64,000 nt of DNA from Calothrix anomala FACHB-343 (GTDB taxonomy: Bacteria; Cyanobacteriota; Cyanobacteriia; Cyanobacteriales; Nostocaceae). Both the position numbers and the translations under genes were made by a program. Of the stretch, positions 56,338 to 63,950 are shown piece after piece; within the stretch, counting starts at the first letter, position 1, and each line of letters starts with the position of its first letter. The notes under the pieces were generated by a model. It worked only from the letters and a program-made list of their open reading frames with translations, was not told the DNA's origin and searched no databases. Location of the stretch: the NCBI RefSeq assembly GCF_014696435.1, contig NZ_JACJQG010000011.1, forward strand, positions 62,001 through 126,000, given 5' to 3'.

Positions 56338-56428
56338 ACTCACCACCTGAATATTGTGGTGCGTTGCGCTACGCGACAACACACCCTACAAAGATTAAGA
56401 GTGAATCTTATTGGAGAAAAAATCAACA

Positions 56429-57436
56429 ATGCAAACTCAATCTTTAAATTCACAAGATATAAAAGTAACACCATTTAAACAGAAACTCAGTCAACCGTTA
56501 ACTAAAACCGCTATATCTGTATTACAAATTAATTTAGGTAAACGCTGTAACTTAGCCTGCACACACTGTCATGTAGAAGCTAGTCCAAAACGCACAGAAG
56601 AATTATCTCCAGAGATTTGCGCACAGTTAATTGAGTTAATTGACAAGTTTCCCCAAATTCAAACTGTCGATTTAACTGGTGGTGCGCCAGAAATGAATTA
56701 TGGCTTTAAGCCATTAGTAGCCGCCGCAAAAAAAACAGGTAAACAGGTAATTGTTCGTTCTAATTTAACTATTTATTTTGCTGATGGGTTTGGCGATTTA
56801 CCCGAATACTTTGCAGAAAACAAATTAAGAATAGTCGCTTCCCTACCCTGTTACCTAGCAGATAATGTAGATAAAATGCGCGGTGCTGGTGTTTTTGATG
56901 ATTCTATAAAAGCTTTGCAATGGCTAAATCGTCTTGGCTATGGAAAAGAATCAGATTTAATTTTGGATTTAGTTTATAATCCCCAATTACCCAAAGCAGA
57001 AAAATTTTCTTTAGCTCCTGAACAAACAAACCTAGAGAAAGCTTATAAAATGTTCTTACAAGAACATTTCGATATAGTATTTAACAACCTCTTCACCATC
57101 ACTAATCTACCAGTCGGTAGAACAAAAATGTATTTAGAAAGGCAGAAATTGTCCGCCAGCTATTTGCAGTTTTTAGAATCTAATTTTAATGCTGGTACAG
57201 TTGAGCATTTAATGTGTCGCAATCAATTATCAATTGACTATTTAGGTAACGTCTATGATTGCGACTTTAACCAAATGATGAATTTACCAGCAAAAAGCCA
57301 TAATGGTGAAACTTTGACAATTGCTAGCTTGTTAGCGGCTGGTAGTTTAGACTTGATTGATGAGATTCAAACCGCAGCTTATTGCTATGGTTGTACAGCT
57401 GGTTGTGGTTCTAGTTGCGGTGGTGCTTTAGTCTAA
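56429..57436 (+). CDS. arsS: Arsenosugar biosynthesis radical SAM protein ArsS
   Basis: 335 residues from the ATG at 56429, preceded by GGAG; a TTG six codons earlier is in frame. The radical SAM cluster motif is RCNLACTHCHVEASP (CxxxCxxC). DLTGGAPEMN is the SAM-binding GGxP equivalent. The C-terminal DUF3641 region ends with CYGCTAGCGSSCGGALV, a Cys-rich SPASM-like terminus. ArsS is proposed to transfer the SAM 5'-deoxyadenosyl group to dimethylarsinite, starting arsenosugar synthesis. It forms a pair with arsM, 340 bp upstream. Confidence 0.94.
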   Translation: MQTQSLNSQDIKVTPFKQKLSQPLTKTAISVLQINLGKRCNLACTHCHVEASPKRTEELSPEICAQLIELIDKFPQIQTVDLTGGAPEMNYGFKPLVAAAKKTGKQVIVRSNLTIYFADGFGDLPEYFAENKLRIVASLPCYLADNVDKMRGAGVFDDSIKALQWLNRLGYGKESDLILDLVYNPQLPKAEKFSLAPEQTNLEKAYKMFLQEHFDIVFNNLFTITNLPVGRTKMYLERQKLSASYLQFLESNFNAGTVEHLMCRNQLSIDYLGNVYDCDFNQMMNLPAKSHNGETLTIASLLAAGSLDLIDEIQTAAYCYGCTAGCGSSCGGALV

Positions 57437-57559
57437 ATTTTAATTGATTTTTAATTTGCTTATTTGTAAGCACCAAAATTTTTTGTCAGCAAAAGACTAT
57501 TTTGTTACAAACCTGTTAAGCTTGCGTTACATAGCGTGAGATCGGTTTATCATGGCATT

Positions 57560-57618
57560 AATTAAGTCTCCTCACACCACACCAAAGCCGTGGACTTGTT
57601 ATAAGTCTCACGGTTTTT
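57560..57618 (+). ncRNA. Yfr1-like small RNA
   Basis: It contains the conserved unpaired cyanobacterial Yfr1 core CTCCTCACACCAC (57568-57580), followed by a terminator hairpin (CCGTGGACTT / AAGTCTCACGG) and a T-run (57613-57617). A plausible promoter precedes it: GTTACA at 57526 and TATCAT at 57548. Yfr1 in other cyanobacteria is a highly expressed 55-65-nt sRNA that blocks translation of outer-membrane and other mRNAs by pairing at GGUGUGAGGAG-like sites. The 5' end is estimated, not mapped, and the short 5' hairpin is not clear. Confidence 0.75.
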
Positions 57619-57659
57619 ATTTTAGGGGCTAGGAGCTAGGGAAGGGAGACAAATGACAA

Positions 57660-57720
57660 TTGTAGAGACGCGATTCATCGCGTCTTTGCCCAATGCCCAA
57701 TGCCCAATGCCCAATGCCCA
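57660..57720. repeat. GAGACGCGATTCATCGCGTCT palindrome followed by a CCCAATG STRR array
   Basis: The palindrome (57664-57683) recurs at 59344-59366. Next to it are five CCCAATG heptamers (57688-57720). The remaining 340 bp to the copper protein gene contain no gene that I can support. Confidence 0.8.
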
Positions 57721-58063
57721 ACTTTTTATAGATATTTGTTAAGAGAAACTGACATAAATCTATCGTTAGACTTAAGCCGAATTAGCGATCGCATATTAAC
57801 AAATTTAGTGATTTGCGAAAACTCCGATTTTTTACGGTAGTTTCCGAGGCTTTATTTTACAATAATTCTCGTGCAAATAACCAGATAAATATCACTAAAC
57901 TATGTGCAATTAAGACAAATTAGCGGTAAGCATATCGAGATAGTGAGCATATAAATACCCTCGTAAAAACACTATTGACTCCCTAAAAAACTCAGTCTAA
58001 ATTGATAGTTAAGTCCTCCACAGGACGAGTCAAAAACGCATCAGTTATTTAGGAGGTTTTCCT

Positions 58064-58438
58064 ATGATGATGATGATGATGAACGAATCCATGACAACTG
58101 AAATGCAAACCTGCATGGACGCTTGCATGGAATGTCACAAGATGTGTATGGAAACCATGACTCACTGCATGTCTATGTCTCAAGGCAAGCAGATGGACAT
58201 GAAAATGATGAGCATGATGAGCATGATGCGCGACTGCGCGGAAATGTGCATGATGTGCATGAACATGATGATGAGTGGTTCCGAATTCATGGGACGTACT
58301 TGTATGCTGTGTGCAGAAATGTGCGATCGCTGTGCAATGGCTTGTGACGAAATGGGCGGTGATAAAATGATGGAATGTGCCGCAGCTTGCCGCAAATGTG
58401 CAGAAACTTGCCGGATGATGCAAATGATGCCTGCTTAA
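58064..58438 (+). CDS. Csp-type four-helix-bundle copper-binding protein (DUF326)
   Basis: 124 residues with 17 Cys and about 41 Met. Cys fall in CxxxC and CxxC spacings along predicted helices (TCMDACMECHKMC, DCAEMCMMC, RTCMLCAEMCDRCAMAC, ECAAACRKCAETC), as in copper-storage proteins that line a bundle core with thiolates. AGGAGG at 58051-58056 lies 7 nt before the first ATG. The gene opens with six consecutive ATG codons; family members normally begin near MTTEMQTC, so the Met run is an extension. There is no signal peptide, so it is cytosolic. Its likely role is to buffer Cu(I). Confidence 0.93.
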   Translation: MMMMMMNESMTTEMQTCMDACMECHKMCMETMTHCMSMSQGKQMDMKMMSMMSMMRDCAEMCMMCMNMMMSGSEFMGRTCMLCAEMCDRCAMACDEMGGDKMMECAAACRKCAETCRMMQMMPA

Positions 58439-58478
58439 ATTCCATAACCAGCAGAAGTTTCTCTGCAACCTAATATTC

Positions 58479-58511
58479 AAGCGCTCAGGCTCAACAAGTC
58501 TGGGCGCTTGA
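58479..58511 (+). terminator. Imperfect hairpin after the copper protein gene
   Basis: AAGCGCTCAG and CTGGGCGCTT can pair with one mismatch around AGGCTCAACAAGT. It lies between the copper protein and the CBS gene and has no T-run. Confidence 0.4.
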
Positions 58512-58525
58512 AGTATATTTATAGG

Positions 58526-59326
58526 ATGAAGCACCTTAAATCCCGTTCTCAAGATTTGCGGAGTTTATTTGAGAACAACATCACCATTGAATACGTAGCA
58601 GAACCCCTCAAAGCAGTGTCGGCGGAAGCTGAGGTAACAGAGGTGCTGCAATGGATGCAAGCACGCGACTTTGATGTCGTTGGTGTTGAGTCAGGTGATA
58701 CCATCACCGGCTATGTAGAACGCGCCAACTTACACAAAGCAACATCGGGAAAAGTATGCAGCGATTATCAGCGCGTATTTCATCCCAGAGAACTCATCGC
58801 TATTTCTACCCCACTGATGAAACTGCTACCAATTCTGCAACAAACTCCCCGATTATTTGTGCTGGATTGCAATCAAGTCACGGGAATTGTTACCTGTGGC
58901 GATTTGCAAAAAGCACCTGCAAGAATGCTGTTATTTGGCTTAGTCACGCTGTTAGAAATGAATTTGCTGCGACTCGTGCGGCTTTATTATGTAGATAATA
59001 GTTGGCAGAAAGTTTTAAAACCAGAACGTTTACAAGTCGCACAAAGATTATGGCGCGAAAGCCAAGAAAGAAATGAAGCCACAGATTTATTAGATTATCT
59101 ACAATTTTGCGATAAGCGCGAGTTAGTTTTAAATCAACCAGAACTGCTAGAACAACTAGGATTAAAATCCAAGCGATTTGGCGAAAGGTTTCTTAAATCA
59201 GCCGAACAGCTACGCAACCGATTAGCACATGCACAAAATTTAGTTAGCGGCTCCTCTTGGACAGATTTAATTTCTTTAGCGGAAGCGATGGAAAAATTAT
59301 TGATTCTGTGTGAGGAAATTGAGTGA
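58526..59326 (+). CDS. CBS-domain protein with C-terminal HEPN-like domain
   Basis: 266 residues from the ATG at 58526 with AGG just upstream. The N-terminal 125 residues form a CBS pair (ITIEYVAEPLKAVSAEAEV, DFDVVGVESGDTITGYV, RLFVLDCNQVTGIVTCGDL), likely an adenine-nucleotide sensor. The all-helical C-terminus ends with RFLKSAEQLRNRLAHAQNLV; Arg230 or Arg232 and His235 fit the R-x(4-6)-H signature of HEPN ribonucleases. No nucleotidyltransferase antitoxin (MNT) is adjacent. It may be an energy-sensing RNase or a non-catalytic HEPN. It is co-oriented with the copper gene. Confidence 0.82.
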   Translation: MKHLKSRSQDLRSLFENNITIEYVAEPLKAVSAEAEVTEVLQWMQARDFDVVGVESGDTITGYVERANLHKATSGKVCSDYQRVFHPRELIAISTPLMKLLPILQQTPRLFVLDCNQVTGIVTCGDLQKAPARMLLFGLVTLLEMNLLRLVRLYYVDNSWQKVLKPERLQVAQRLWRESQERNEATDLLDYLQFCDKRELVLNQPELLEQLGLKSKRFGERFLKSAEQLRNRLAHAQNLVSGSSWTDLISLAEAMEKLLILCEEIE

Positions 59327-59339
59327 TCATTACATAAAA

Positions 59340-59488
59340 TTGTAGAGACGCGATTCATCGCGTCTCTGACAAATAACAATGACAACCCAGATTGAACCAC
59401 ATCTATCGTAGGGGCACGGCACCGACAATCTTTTGGTACATACAATAATTTTACTGATGCCGTGCCCCTACAGCGTGGTCTATTTACC
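59340..59488. repeat. Palindrome plus MITE-like repeat, copy 1
   Basis: GAGACGCGATTCATCGCGTCTC (59345-59366) is followed by a 94-bp element (59395-59488) with arms GTAGGGGCACGGCA / TGCCGTGCCCCTAC. The element is nearly identical to 61875-61968. No gene in the flanking 370 bp. Confidence 0.85.
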
Positions 59489-59857
59489 TAAAAATAGCTG
59501 TAAGTAGCGGGTAATTTTTTCGTCTGCAATAATCGCATCAGGGGGAATTTTCATTTCTCATAACACCACAGATTTCCGTAACACTTTATCTCTCATCATG
59601 CTACAGTCTCTCGATTCACCGAATGCCCATGAGCTTGCGCTCGTTGTGCGATCGCCTGATACAATTCCAGGCAATGTCACTTGAGTATCAATGTCTCTGA
59701 GAATATACAGCAGATTGCAAGCCAATGAAGTACAGTTTATCGTTAATTGTAGGGGCACTGGCACTGCCATGCCCTAATAATTATCTGTACCTTACCAAAT
59801 TGCAATTTGCTGTATGAGACGATGTGAATAACGAATATCACGATAATTTATGATAAA

Positions 59858-60078
59858 AATTGTGATATTCATAATAAAAATTGCAATATTTACGAAAAAA
59901 TCGTGATGTTTTCTATGGAGAATACGATATTTATAATAAAAATTGCAATATTTACGAAAAAATCGTGATGTTTTCTATGGAGAATACGATATTTATAATA
60001 AACATCGCAATATTTACGAAAAAATCGTGATGTTTTCTATGGAAAATACAATCTTTATAACAAACATTACGATATTTA
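59858..60078. repeat. 62-bp tandem repeat, about 3.5 copies
   Basis: The block TTGCAATATTTACGAAAAAA starts at 59881 and 59943, with the variant TCGCAATATTTACG at 60005, giving a 62-bp period. Each unit also holds TCGTGATGTTTTCTATGG and a TATTTATAATAAA segment. It is AT-rich, with ACGAAAAAATCGT palindromes in each unit. It lies directly 3' of the minus-strand TPR gene. Confidence 0.9.
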
Positions 60079-60110
60079 TGATAAAAGTCGATTTTTTATT
60101 ACTTTCTTAA

Positions 60111-60833
60111 TTACGAATCACGATTTTCATCAAAACTCTGCCGCACTTCCTCAACCGACACCCCCAAAATTTCGGATACGGTGGCTAATAAACTCTCATC
60201 CTGAGTAACTTGGTAGAAACGGGCAAGATTACGCCGAGAAATTCCTAAACCATACTCATCATTAAACTCAGCCGTAATCTGTAAATCTTGCAGATAATAA
60301 GCTTTCGCTGATTCCAGTTCCCCTAATTCTTCTGCAAGTTTACCAAGGTGAAAATATGTGCCTGCACAATTATAGCGATCGCCATATTCGATATCAATAT
60401 CCAAAGCCTGTTGATAATTGCGCCTAGCTTCTTCAAATTCCCGCAATTGTTGGGCAACAATTCCCAACTGGTGGTAGGTGCTAGCACAACTATAGCGATC
60501 GCCATATTCGATTTTAATATCCAAAGCCTGTTGATAATTGCGCCTGGCTTGTTCAAATTCTCGCAACTCTTGGGCAACTATTCCCAAATTGTGGTAGGTG
60601 CTGGCACAACTATAGCCATCGCCATATTCGATATAAATATCCAAAGCCTGTTGATAATAATCCCGTGCTTGGTGGAACTGTCGCATATCCACAGAGACAT
60701 TACCTAAATAAAACCAGGAATTTGCAACAGCACGATGATTTTGCTGCTTTTTGGCAATTTCTAAAATTCTTCGCGAATAGCGATCATTGGCATGGTGCAG
60801 TCTGCTTGATGCTAAAGGCGATCGCATAATCAT
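60111..60833 (-). CDS. Tetratricopeptide-repeat protein with near-identical 40-residue units
   Basis: 240 residues. Five TPR-like units of 40 residues, longer than the standard 34, with consensus YYQQALDIxIEYGDxYxCA, TYHxLGIVAQELREFEQA, RRNYQ. The two middle units are almost identical in DNA as well (period 120 bp), pointing to recent duplication. The C-terminal 35 residues (YQVTQDESLLATVSEILGVSVEEVRQSF) are a separate helical cap. It resembles the TPR regions normally fused to NB-ARC or CHAT domains in cyanobacteria, but no such domain is present here. It may be a fragment of a larger scaffold protein. Confidence 0.85.
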   Translation of the reverse strand: MIMRSPLASSRLHHANDRYSRRILEIAKKQQNHRAVANSWFYLGNVSVDMRQFHQARDYYQQALDIYIEYGDGYSCASTYHNLGIVAQELREFEQARRNYQQALDIKIEYGDRYSCASTYHQLGIVAQQLREFEEARRNYQQALDIDIEYGDRYNCAGTYFHLGKLAEELGELESAKAYYLQDLQITAEFNDEYGLGISRRNLARFYQVTQDESLLATVSEILGVSVEEVRQSFDENRDS

Positions 60834-60881
60834 ATACTACACAACAGATTTAGCGATCGCCTTTGAGTACTTTGTAGAACG

Positions 60882-61035
60882 ATACCGTTCAGTTAAGGAT
60901 AAATGTAGGTTGGGTTGAACGAAGTGAAACCCAACAAAGCGCTGAAAATGTTGGGTTACCCTACGGGAAGCCGCTCCGCGTCTACGTCCCTCAACCCAAC
61001 CTACGCCAAATCAGTTAACGCTAACTGAACCGTAT
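60882..61035. repeat. Intergenic repeat, copy 2 (GTAGGTTGGGTT family)
   Basis: The outer inverted ends ATACCGTTCAGTTA and TAACTGAACCGTAT enclose GTAGGTTGGGTTGAA...CAACCCAACCTAC. The inner 61 bp (60944-61004) are identical to copy 1 at 51534-51594. Confidence 0.85.
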
Positions 61036-61094
61036 TGCTTTATTTATGTTTAACTACTTATTAATACAACTTGAGACTTTATAAATTACAAATT

Positions 61095-61838
61095 ATGTTG
61101 ACTTTCCCTGTTTATATCGGGATAGGTTCCTTACGAATTCATCCGCATATTTTATTTGAATCTTTAGCTTATGCTACTGCTTTTCGTTTATTAATAAAGC
61201 GTGTCCGTAAAGATTCAATTACACCTAGTCAACGTACTTCTGTAATTGTTGGGGGGATGATAGGTGCTTTAATTGGTGCCAAAATGTTGGTGTGGCTGCA
61301 ACATATTGATTTAATTTGGCAAAATCAACAGCAATTACTTTTACTCTTATTGCAAGGTAAAACAGTAGTCGGCGCACTTTTGGGGGGATTAATTGGTGTA
61401 GAAATTACCAAAAAAATTCTGGGAATTCATCAGTCTACAGGCGATGTATTTGTATTTCCCTTAACTGTGGGTACAGCCATCGGGAGAATTGGCTGCTTTC
61501 TCACCGGTTTGAGCGATCGCACTTATGGAATCGCCACCACATTACCTTGGGGTGTAGATTTTGGCGATGGTGTTCCCCGACATCCCACACAATTGTATGA
61601 AATCTTATTTTTATTATTGTTAATTATATTCTTAAGCTGGCGCAGCCGTTTTCAATATGAAAATGGCGAATTATTTAAATTTTATTTAATTTCTTATTTT
61701 GCGTTCCGTTTCCTGATAGATTTCATTAAACCAGATTTTCACCCATTTTTGGGCTTGAGTGCGATTCAAATTGCTTGCTTACTCACTATTCTGTATTACC
61801 GTCGCAGTATTCCTCAGATGGTTCAACTCAAAAACTAA
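61095..61838 (+). CDS. Lgt-like prolipoprotein diacylglyceryl transferase-family protein, divergent
   Basis: 247 residues from the ATG at 61095. About seven membrane helices. It resembles Lgt in overall layout and keeps GRIG (as in the Lgt signature) and RHPTQLYE. However, the Lgt signature GRxGNFxNGExxG reads GRIGCFLTGLSDRTYG, so the Asn and Glu of the NGE part are missing. It is therefore probably a paralogue acting on a different acceptor or using the diacylglyceryl-binding fold for another reaction. It is followed on the same strand by a Tes-like radical SAM enzyme and a small membrane protein, suggesting a shared lipid-related pathway. Confidence 0.85.
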   Translation: MLTFPVYIGIGSLRIHPHILFESLAYATAFRLLIKRVRKDSITPSQRTSVIVGGMIGALIGAKMLVWLQHIDLIWQNQQQLLLLLLQGKTVVGALLGGLIGVEITKKILGIHQSTGDVFVFPLTVGTAIGRIGCFLTGLSDRTYGIATTLPWGVDFGDGVPRHPTQLYEILFLLLLIIFLSWRSRFQYENGELFKFYLISYFAFRFLIDFIKPDFHPFLGLSAIQIACLLTILYYRRSIPQMVQLKN

Positions 61839-61874
61839 TTTTAAATTGCATTTACAGCAGTTTTCACCTATTTA

Positions 61875-61968
61875 AACCACATCTGTCGTAGGGGCACGGC
61901 ATCGACAATCTTTTGGCACATAAAATAATTTTACTGGTGCCGTGCCCCTACAGTGTGGTCTATTTACA
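61875..61968. repeat. MITE-like repeat, copy 2
   Basis: 94 bp, the same length as copy 1 at 59395-59488 and with few differences. Outer arms extend to about 61853-61981 (CAGCAGTTTTCACC / GGAAGATGCTGT). Confidence 0.85.
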
Positions 61969-62010
61969 GGAAGATGCTGTAACTGACATATTGCAACATT
62001 TTTAATCAGC

Positions 62011-62035
62011 GTAAGGTGGGCATTGCCCACCTTAC
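62011..62035. repeat. GTAAGGTGGGCA palindrome
   Basis: GTAAGGTGGGCA-T-TGCCCACCTTAC, a perfect 12-bp inverted repeat with a 1-bp centre, 34 bp upstream of the radical SAM start. It is a known style of cyanobacterial intergenic palindrome. Confidence 0.8.
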
Positions 62036-62068
62036 AAAAACTGCCCTCTGCGTTATTAAAAAATTACC

Positions 62069-63487
62069 ATGCCTACCCGCGATTATTTATTTTACGCCTT
62101 AACTAATAGTGTTTGCTCAAAATGCTTAGTTAAGGTAGAAGCAAAAATCATTTTTCAAGACGATTGTGTTTATTTAGTTAAACATTGTCCTACCCACGGA
62201 AAAGAAGAAGTTTTAATTGCTGATGATATTGAATATTATAAAAAATCTCTAGAATTTATTAAGCCTGGGGATATGCCCCTCAAATTTAATACGCCAATTA
62301 AATATGGTTGTCCTTATGATTGTGGACTTTGCCCCGATCACGAACAGCATAGTTGTTTAACATTAATTGAAGTCACCGATAAATGCAATCTTTCCTGCCC
62401 AATTTGTTATGCTGATTCGGGAGCAGAAGAAGTTTCTCAATTATCCCAGCAACCAAGACTGCATCGCAGTTTAGCACAAATTGAAAGTATGATTGATGCG
62501 GTAGTCGCTAATGAAGGCGAACCGCAAATAGTACAACTCAGTGGTGGCGAACCTACTACTCATCCTGAGTTTTTTCAAATCTTGGATATTGTCAAAACCA
62601 AGCCGATTAAGCATTTAATGATAAATACCAATGGCGTAACGATCGCTAAGGATAAATCTTTTTGCGATCGCTTGAGTCAATACATGCCCGGAATTGAGAT
62701 ATATTTACAATTTGATAGCTTTGAAGCCGCAGCTTTAAAAGAGTTACGCGGTGCAGATTTACGCCATATACGCGAGCAAGCAATTGCTAATCTCAATGAA
62801 TATAATATTTCGACTACATTAGTTGTCACCCTCAAGAAAGGTTTAAATGATAGCGAAATTGGTAAAATCATCGAATATGCTTTACAGCAAAAATGTATCC
62901 GGGGTGTGACTTTTCAACCGATACAAGCAGCCGGAAGATTAGCAGGATTTAACCCCAAGCGAGACAGGTACACATTAACAGAAGTTCGTCGCTCAATTTT
63001 AGAACAAAGTCCTTATTTTAAACCGGAAGATATTCTTCCAGTTCCCTGTCATCCTGATTGCTTGGCGATGGCTTACGCATTGAAATTAAATGGTAAAGTT
63101 ATCCCGCTAACTGGGTTAATTAATCCAGATGTGTTTGTAAAAATTATGCCTAATAGTGTACTTTATGAACAAAATGAAGAACTAAAACAGCAAATTTTTC
63201 AACTATTTTCTACCAGCCATTCACCCAATTCTGCGGCTTTATCACTCAAGCAGCTTTTATGTTGTTTACCGATGATAGCCGTACCTGAAGGTATTAATTA
63301 CTCAAATGTATTTCGAGTAATGATAGTTCAATTTCTCGACCCTTTTAACTTTGATGTTCGCTCAGTCAAGCGCTCTTGTATTCATATTGTACATCCAGAT
63401 GGTAGGATAATTCCATTTGATACATTCAATATGTTTTATCGTGCAGGAAGTGCTGGATATCAGTTGGTTAATAACCGTACTGATTGA
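62069..63487 (+). CDS. Tes/MJ0619-like multi-cluster radical SAM enzyme
   Basis: 472 residues. N-terminal rubredoxin-like metal site with C16xxC19 and C33/C40 (VCSKC, DDC, KHCPTH). A second Cys group CPYDCGLCPDH (C81, C85, C88) plus C96. The canonical radical SAM motif KCNLSCPIC has C106, C110 and C113, and QLSGGEPTTHPEF binds SAM. More Cys occur in PCHPDC and LLCCLP near the C-terminus. This layout, a rubredoxin site plus several Fe-S clusters, is that of Tes (tetraether synthase, MJ0619 type), which couples lipid alkyl chains in archaea. The flanking genes encode an Lgt-like protein and a small membrane protein. The cyanobacterial substrate is unknown. Confidence 0.85.
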   Translation: MPTRDYLFYALTNSVCSKCLVKVEAKIIFQDDCVYLVKHCPTHGKEEVLIADDIEYYKKSLEFIKPGDMPLKFNTPIKYGCPYDCGLCPDHEQHSCLTLIEVTDKCNLSCPICYADSGAEEVSQLSQQPRLHRSLAQIESMIDAVVANEGEPQIVQLSGGEPTTHPEFFQILDIVKTKPIKHLMINTNGVTIAKDKSFCDRLSQYMPGIEIYLQFDSFEAAALKELRGADLRHIREQAIANLNEYNISTTLVVTLKKGLNDSEIGKIIEYALQQKCIRGVTFQPIQAAGRLAGFNPKRDRYTLTEVRRSILEQSPYFKPEDILPVPCHPDCLAMAYALKLNGKVIPLTGLINPDVFVKIMPNSVLYEQNEELKQQIFQLFSTSHSPNSAALSLKQLLCCLPMIAVPEGINYSNVFRVMIVQFLDPFNFDVRSVKRSCIHIVHPDGRIIPFDTFNMFYRAGSAGYQLVNNRTD

Positions 63488-63523
63488 ATTTAATTGATCG
63501 GTGTCATCTATAGGGTTAAATTA

Positions 63524-63844
63524 ATGTCTCAAAGAAATGAAATTTTCCAAATTTTATTAGGATTATTTCTGATAGTTGGCTTACATTCATTAGCAATACT
63601 GATCATATTTGGCTTGGGTTGGCTTTCTGTGCAGATATTTGGTTCTAATAATTATTACTATTTAGGTATATGGTTAGTAGGCGCTTGGGGATTTTTTATC
63701 TGGCAAATGTTATATGTAATTCCCGTTTGTATTTGGCTGAGAAGACAACAGCGCGTAGCAATGATGAAAGGCGTAATTATTGGTGCAGTAATTACTGCTT
63801 TATTAAATGGTAGTTGTTTTTTATTAATATTTACTAATCGTTAA
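63524..63844 (+). CDS. Small three-helix membrane protein after the radical SAM gene
   Basis: 106 residues from the ATG at 63524; a TTG ten codons upstream is in frame. Three hydrophobic segments (about 9-33, 42-66, 78-101) with a short basic loop WLRRQQRVAMMKG between helices 2 and 3. No known family is recognised. It begins 36 bp after the radical SAM stop on the same strand, so the two genes are almost certainly co-transcribed. It could anchor the radical SAM enzyme to the membrane; that is inference. Confidence 0.78.
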   Translation: MSQRNEIFQILLGLFLIVGLHSLAILIIFGLGWLSVQIFGSNNYYYLGIWLVGAWGFFIWQMLYVIPVCIWLRRQQRVAMMKGVIIGAVITALLNGSCFLLIFTNR

Positions 63845-63950
63845 CTAATCGTTAATCAAGGGTAGCAAATCTCAAATTATTAAAGGGAACAATAAGGGAA
63901 GCAGAATTTTTGAATTTGCTTGAGATTAACCACCTATGGAGCATCTACCC

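Noticed and set aside
58049-58552. His-rich 167-residue minus-strand frame over the copper protein gene
   Set aside because: The His codons (CAT) are simply the complement of the many ATG codons. There is no ribosome site; it is a shadow frame.
59558-59770. 70-residue minus-strand frame
   Set aside because: It overlaps repeat fragments (GTAGGGGCAC) and has no ribosome site or family resemblance.
60348-60707. Plus-strand frame antisense to the TPR gene
   Set aside because: Its repetitive sequence mirrors the TPR repeats; there is no start signal.
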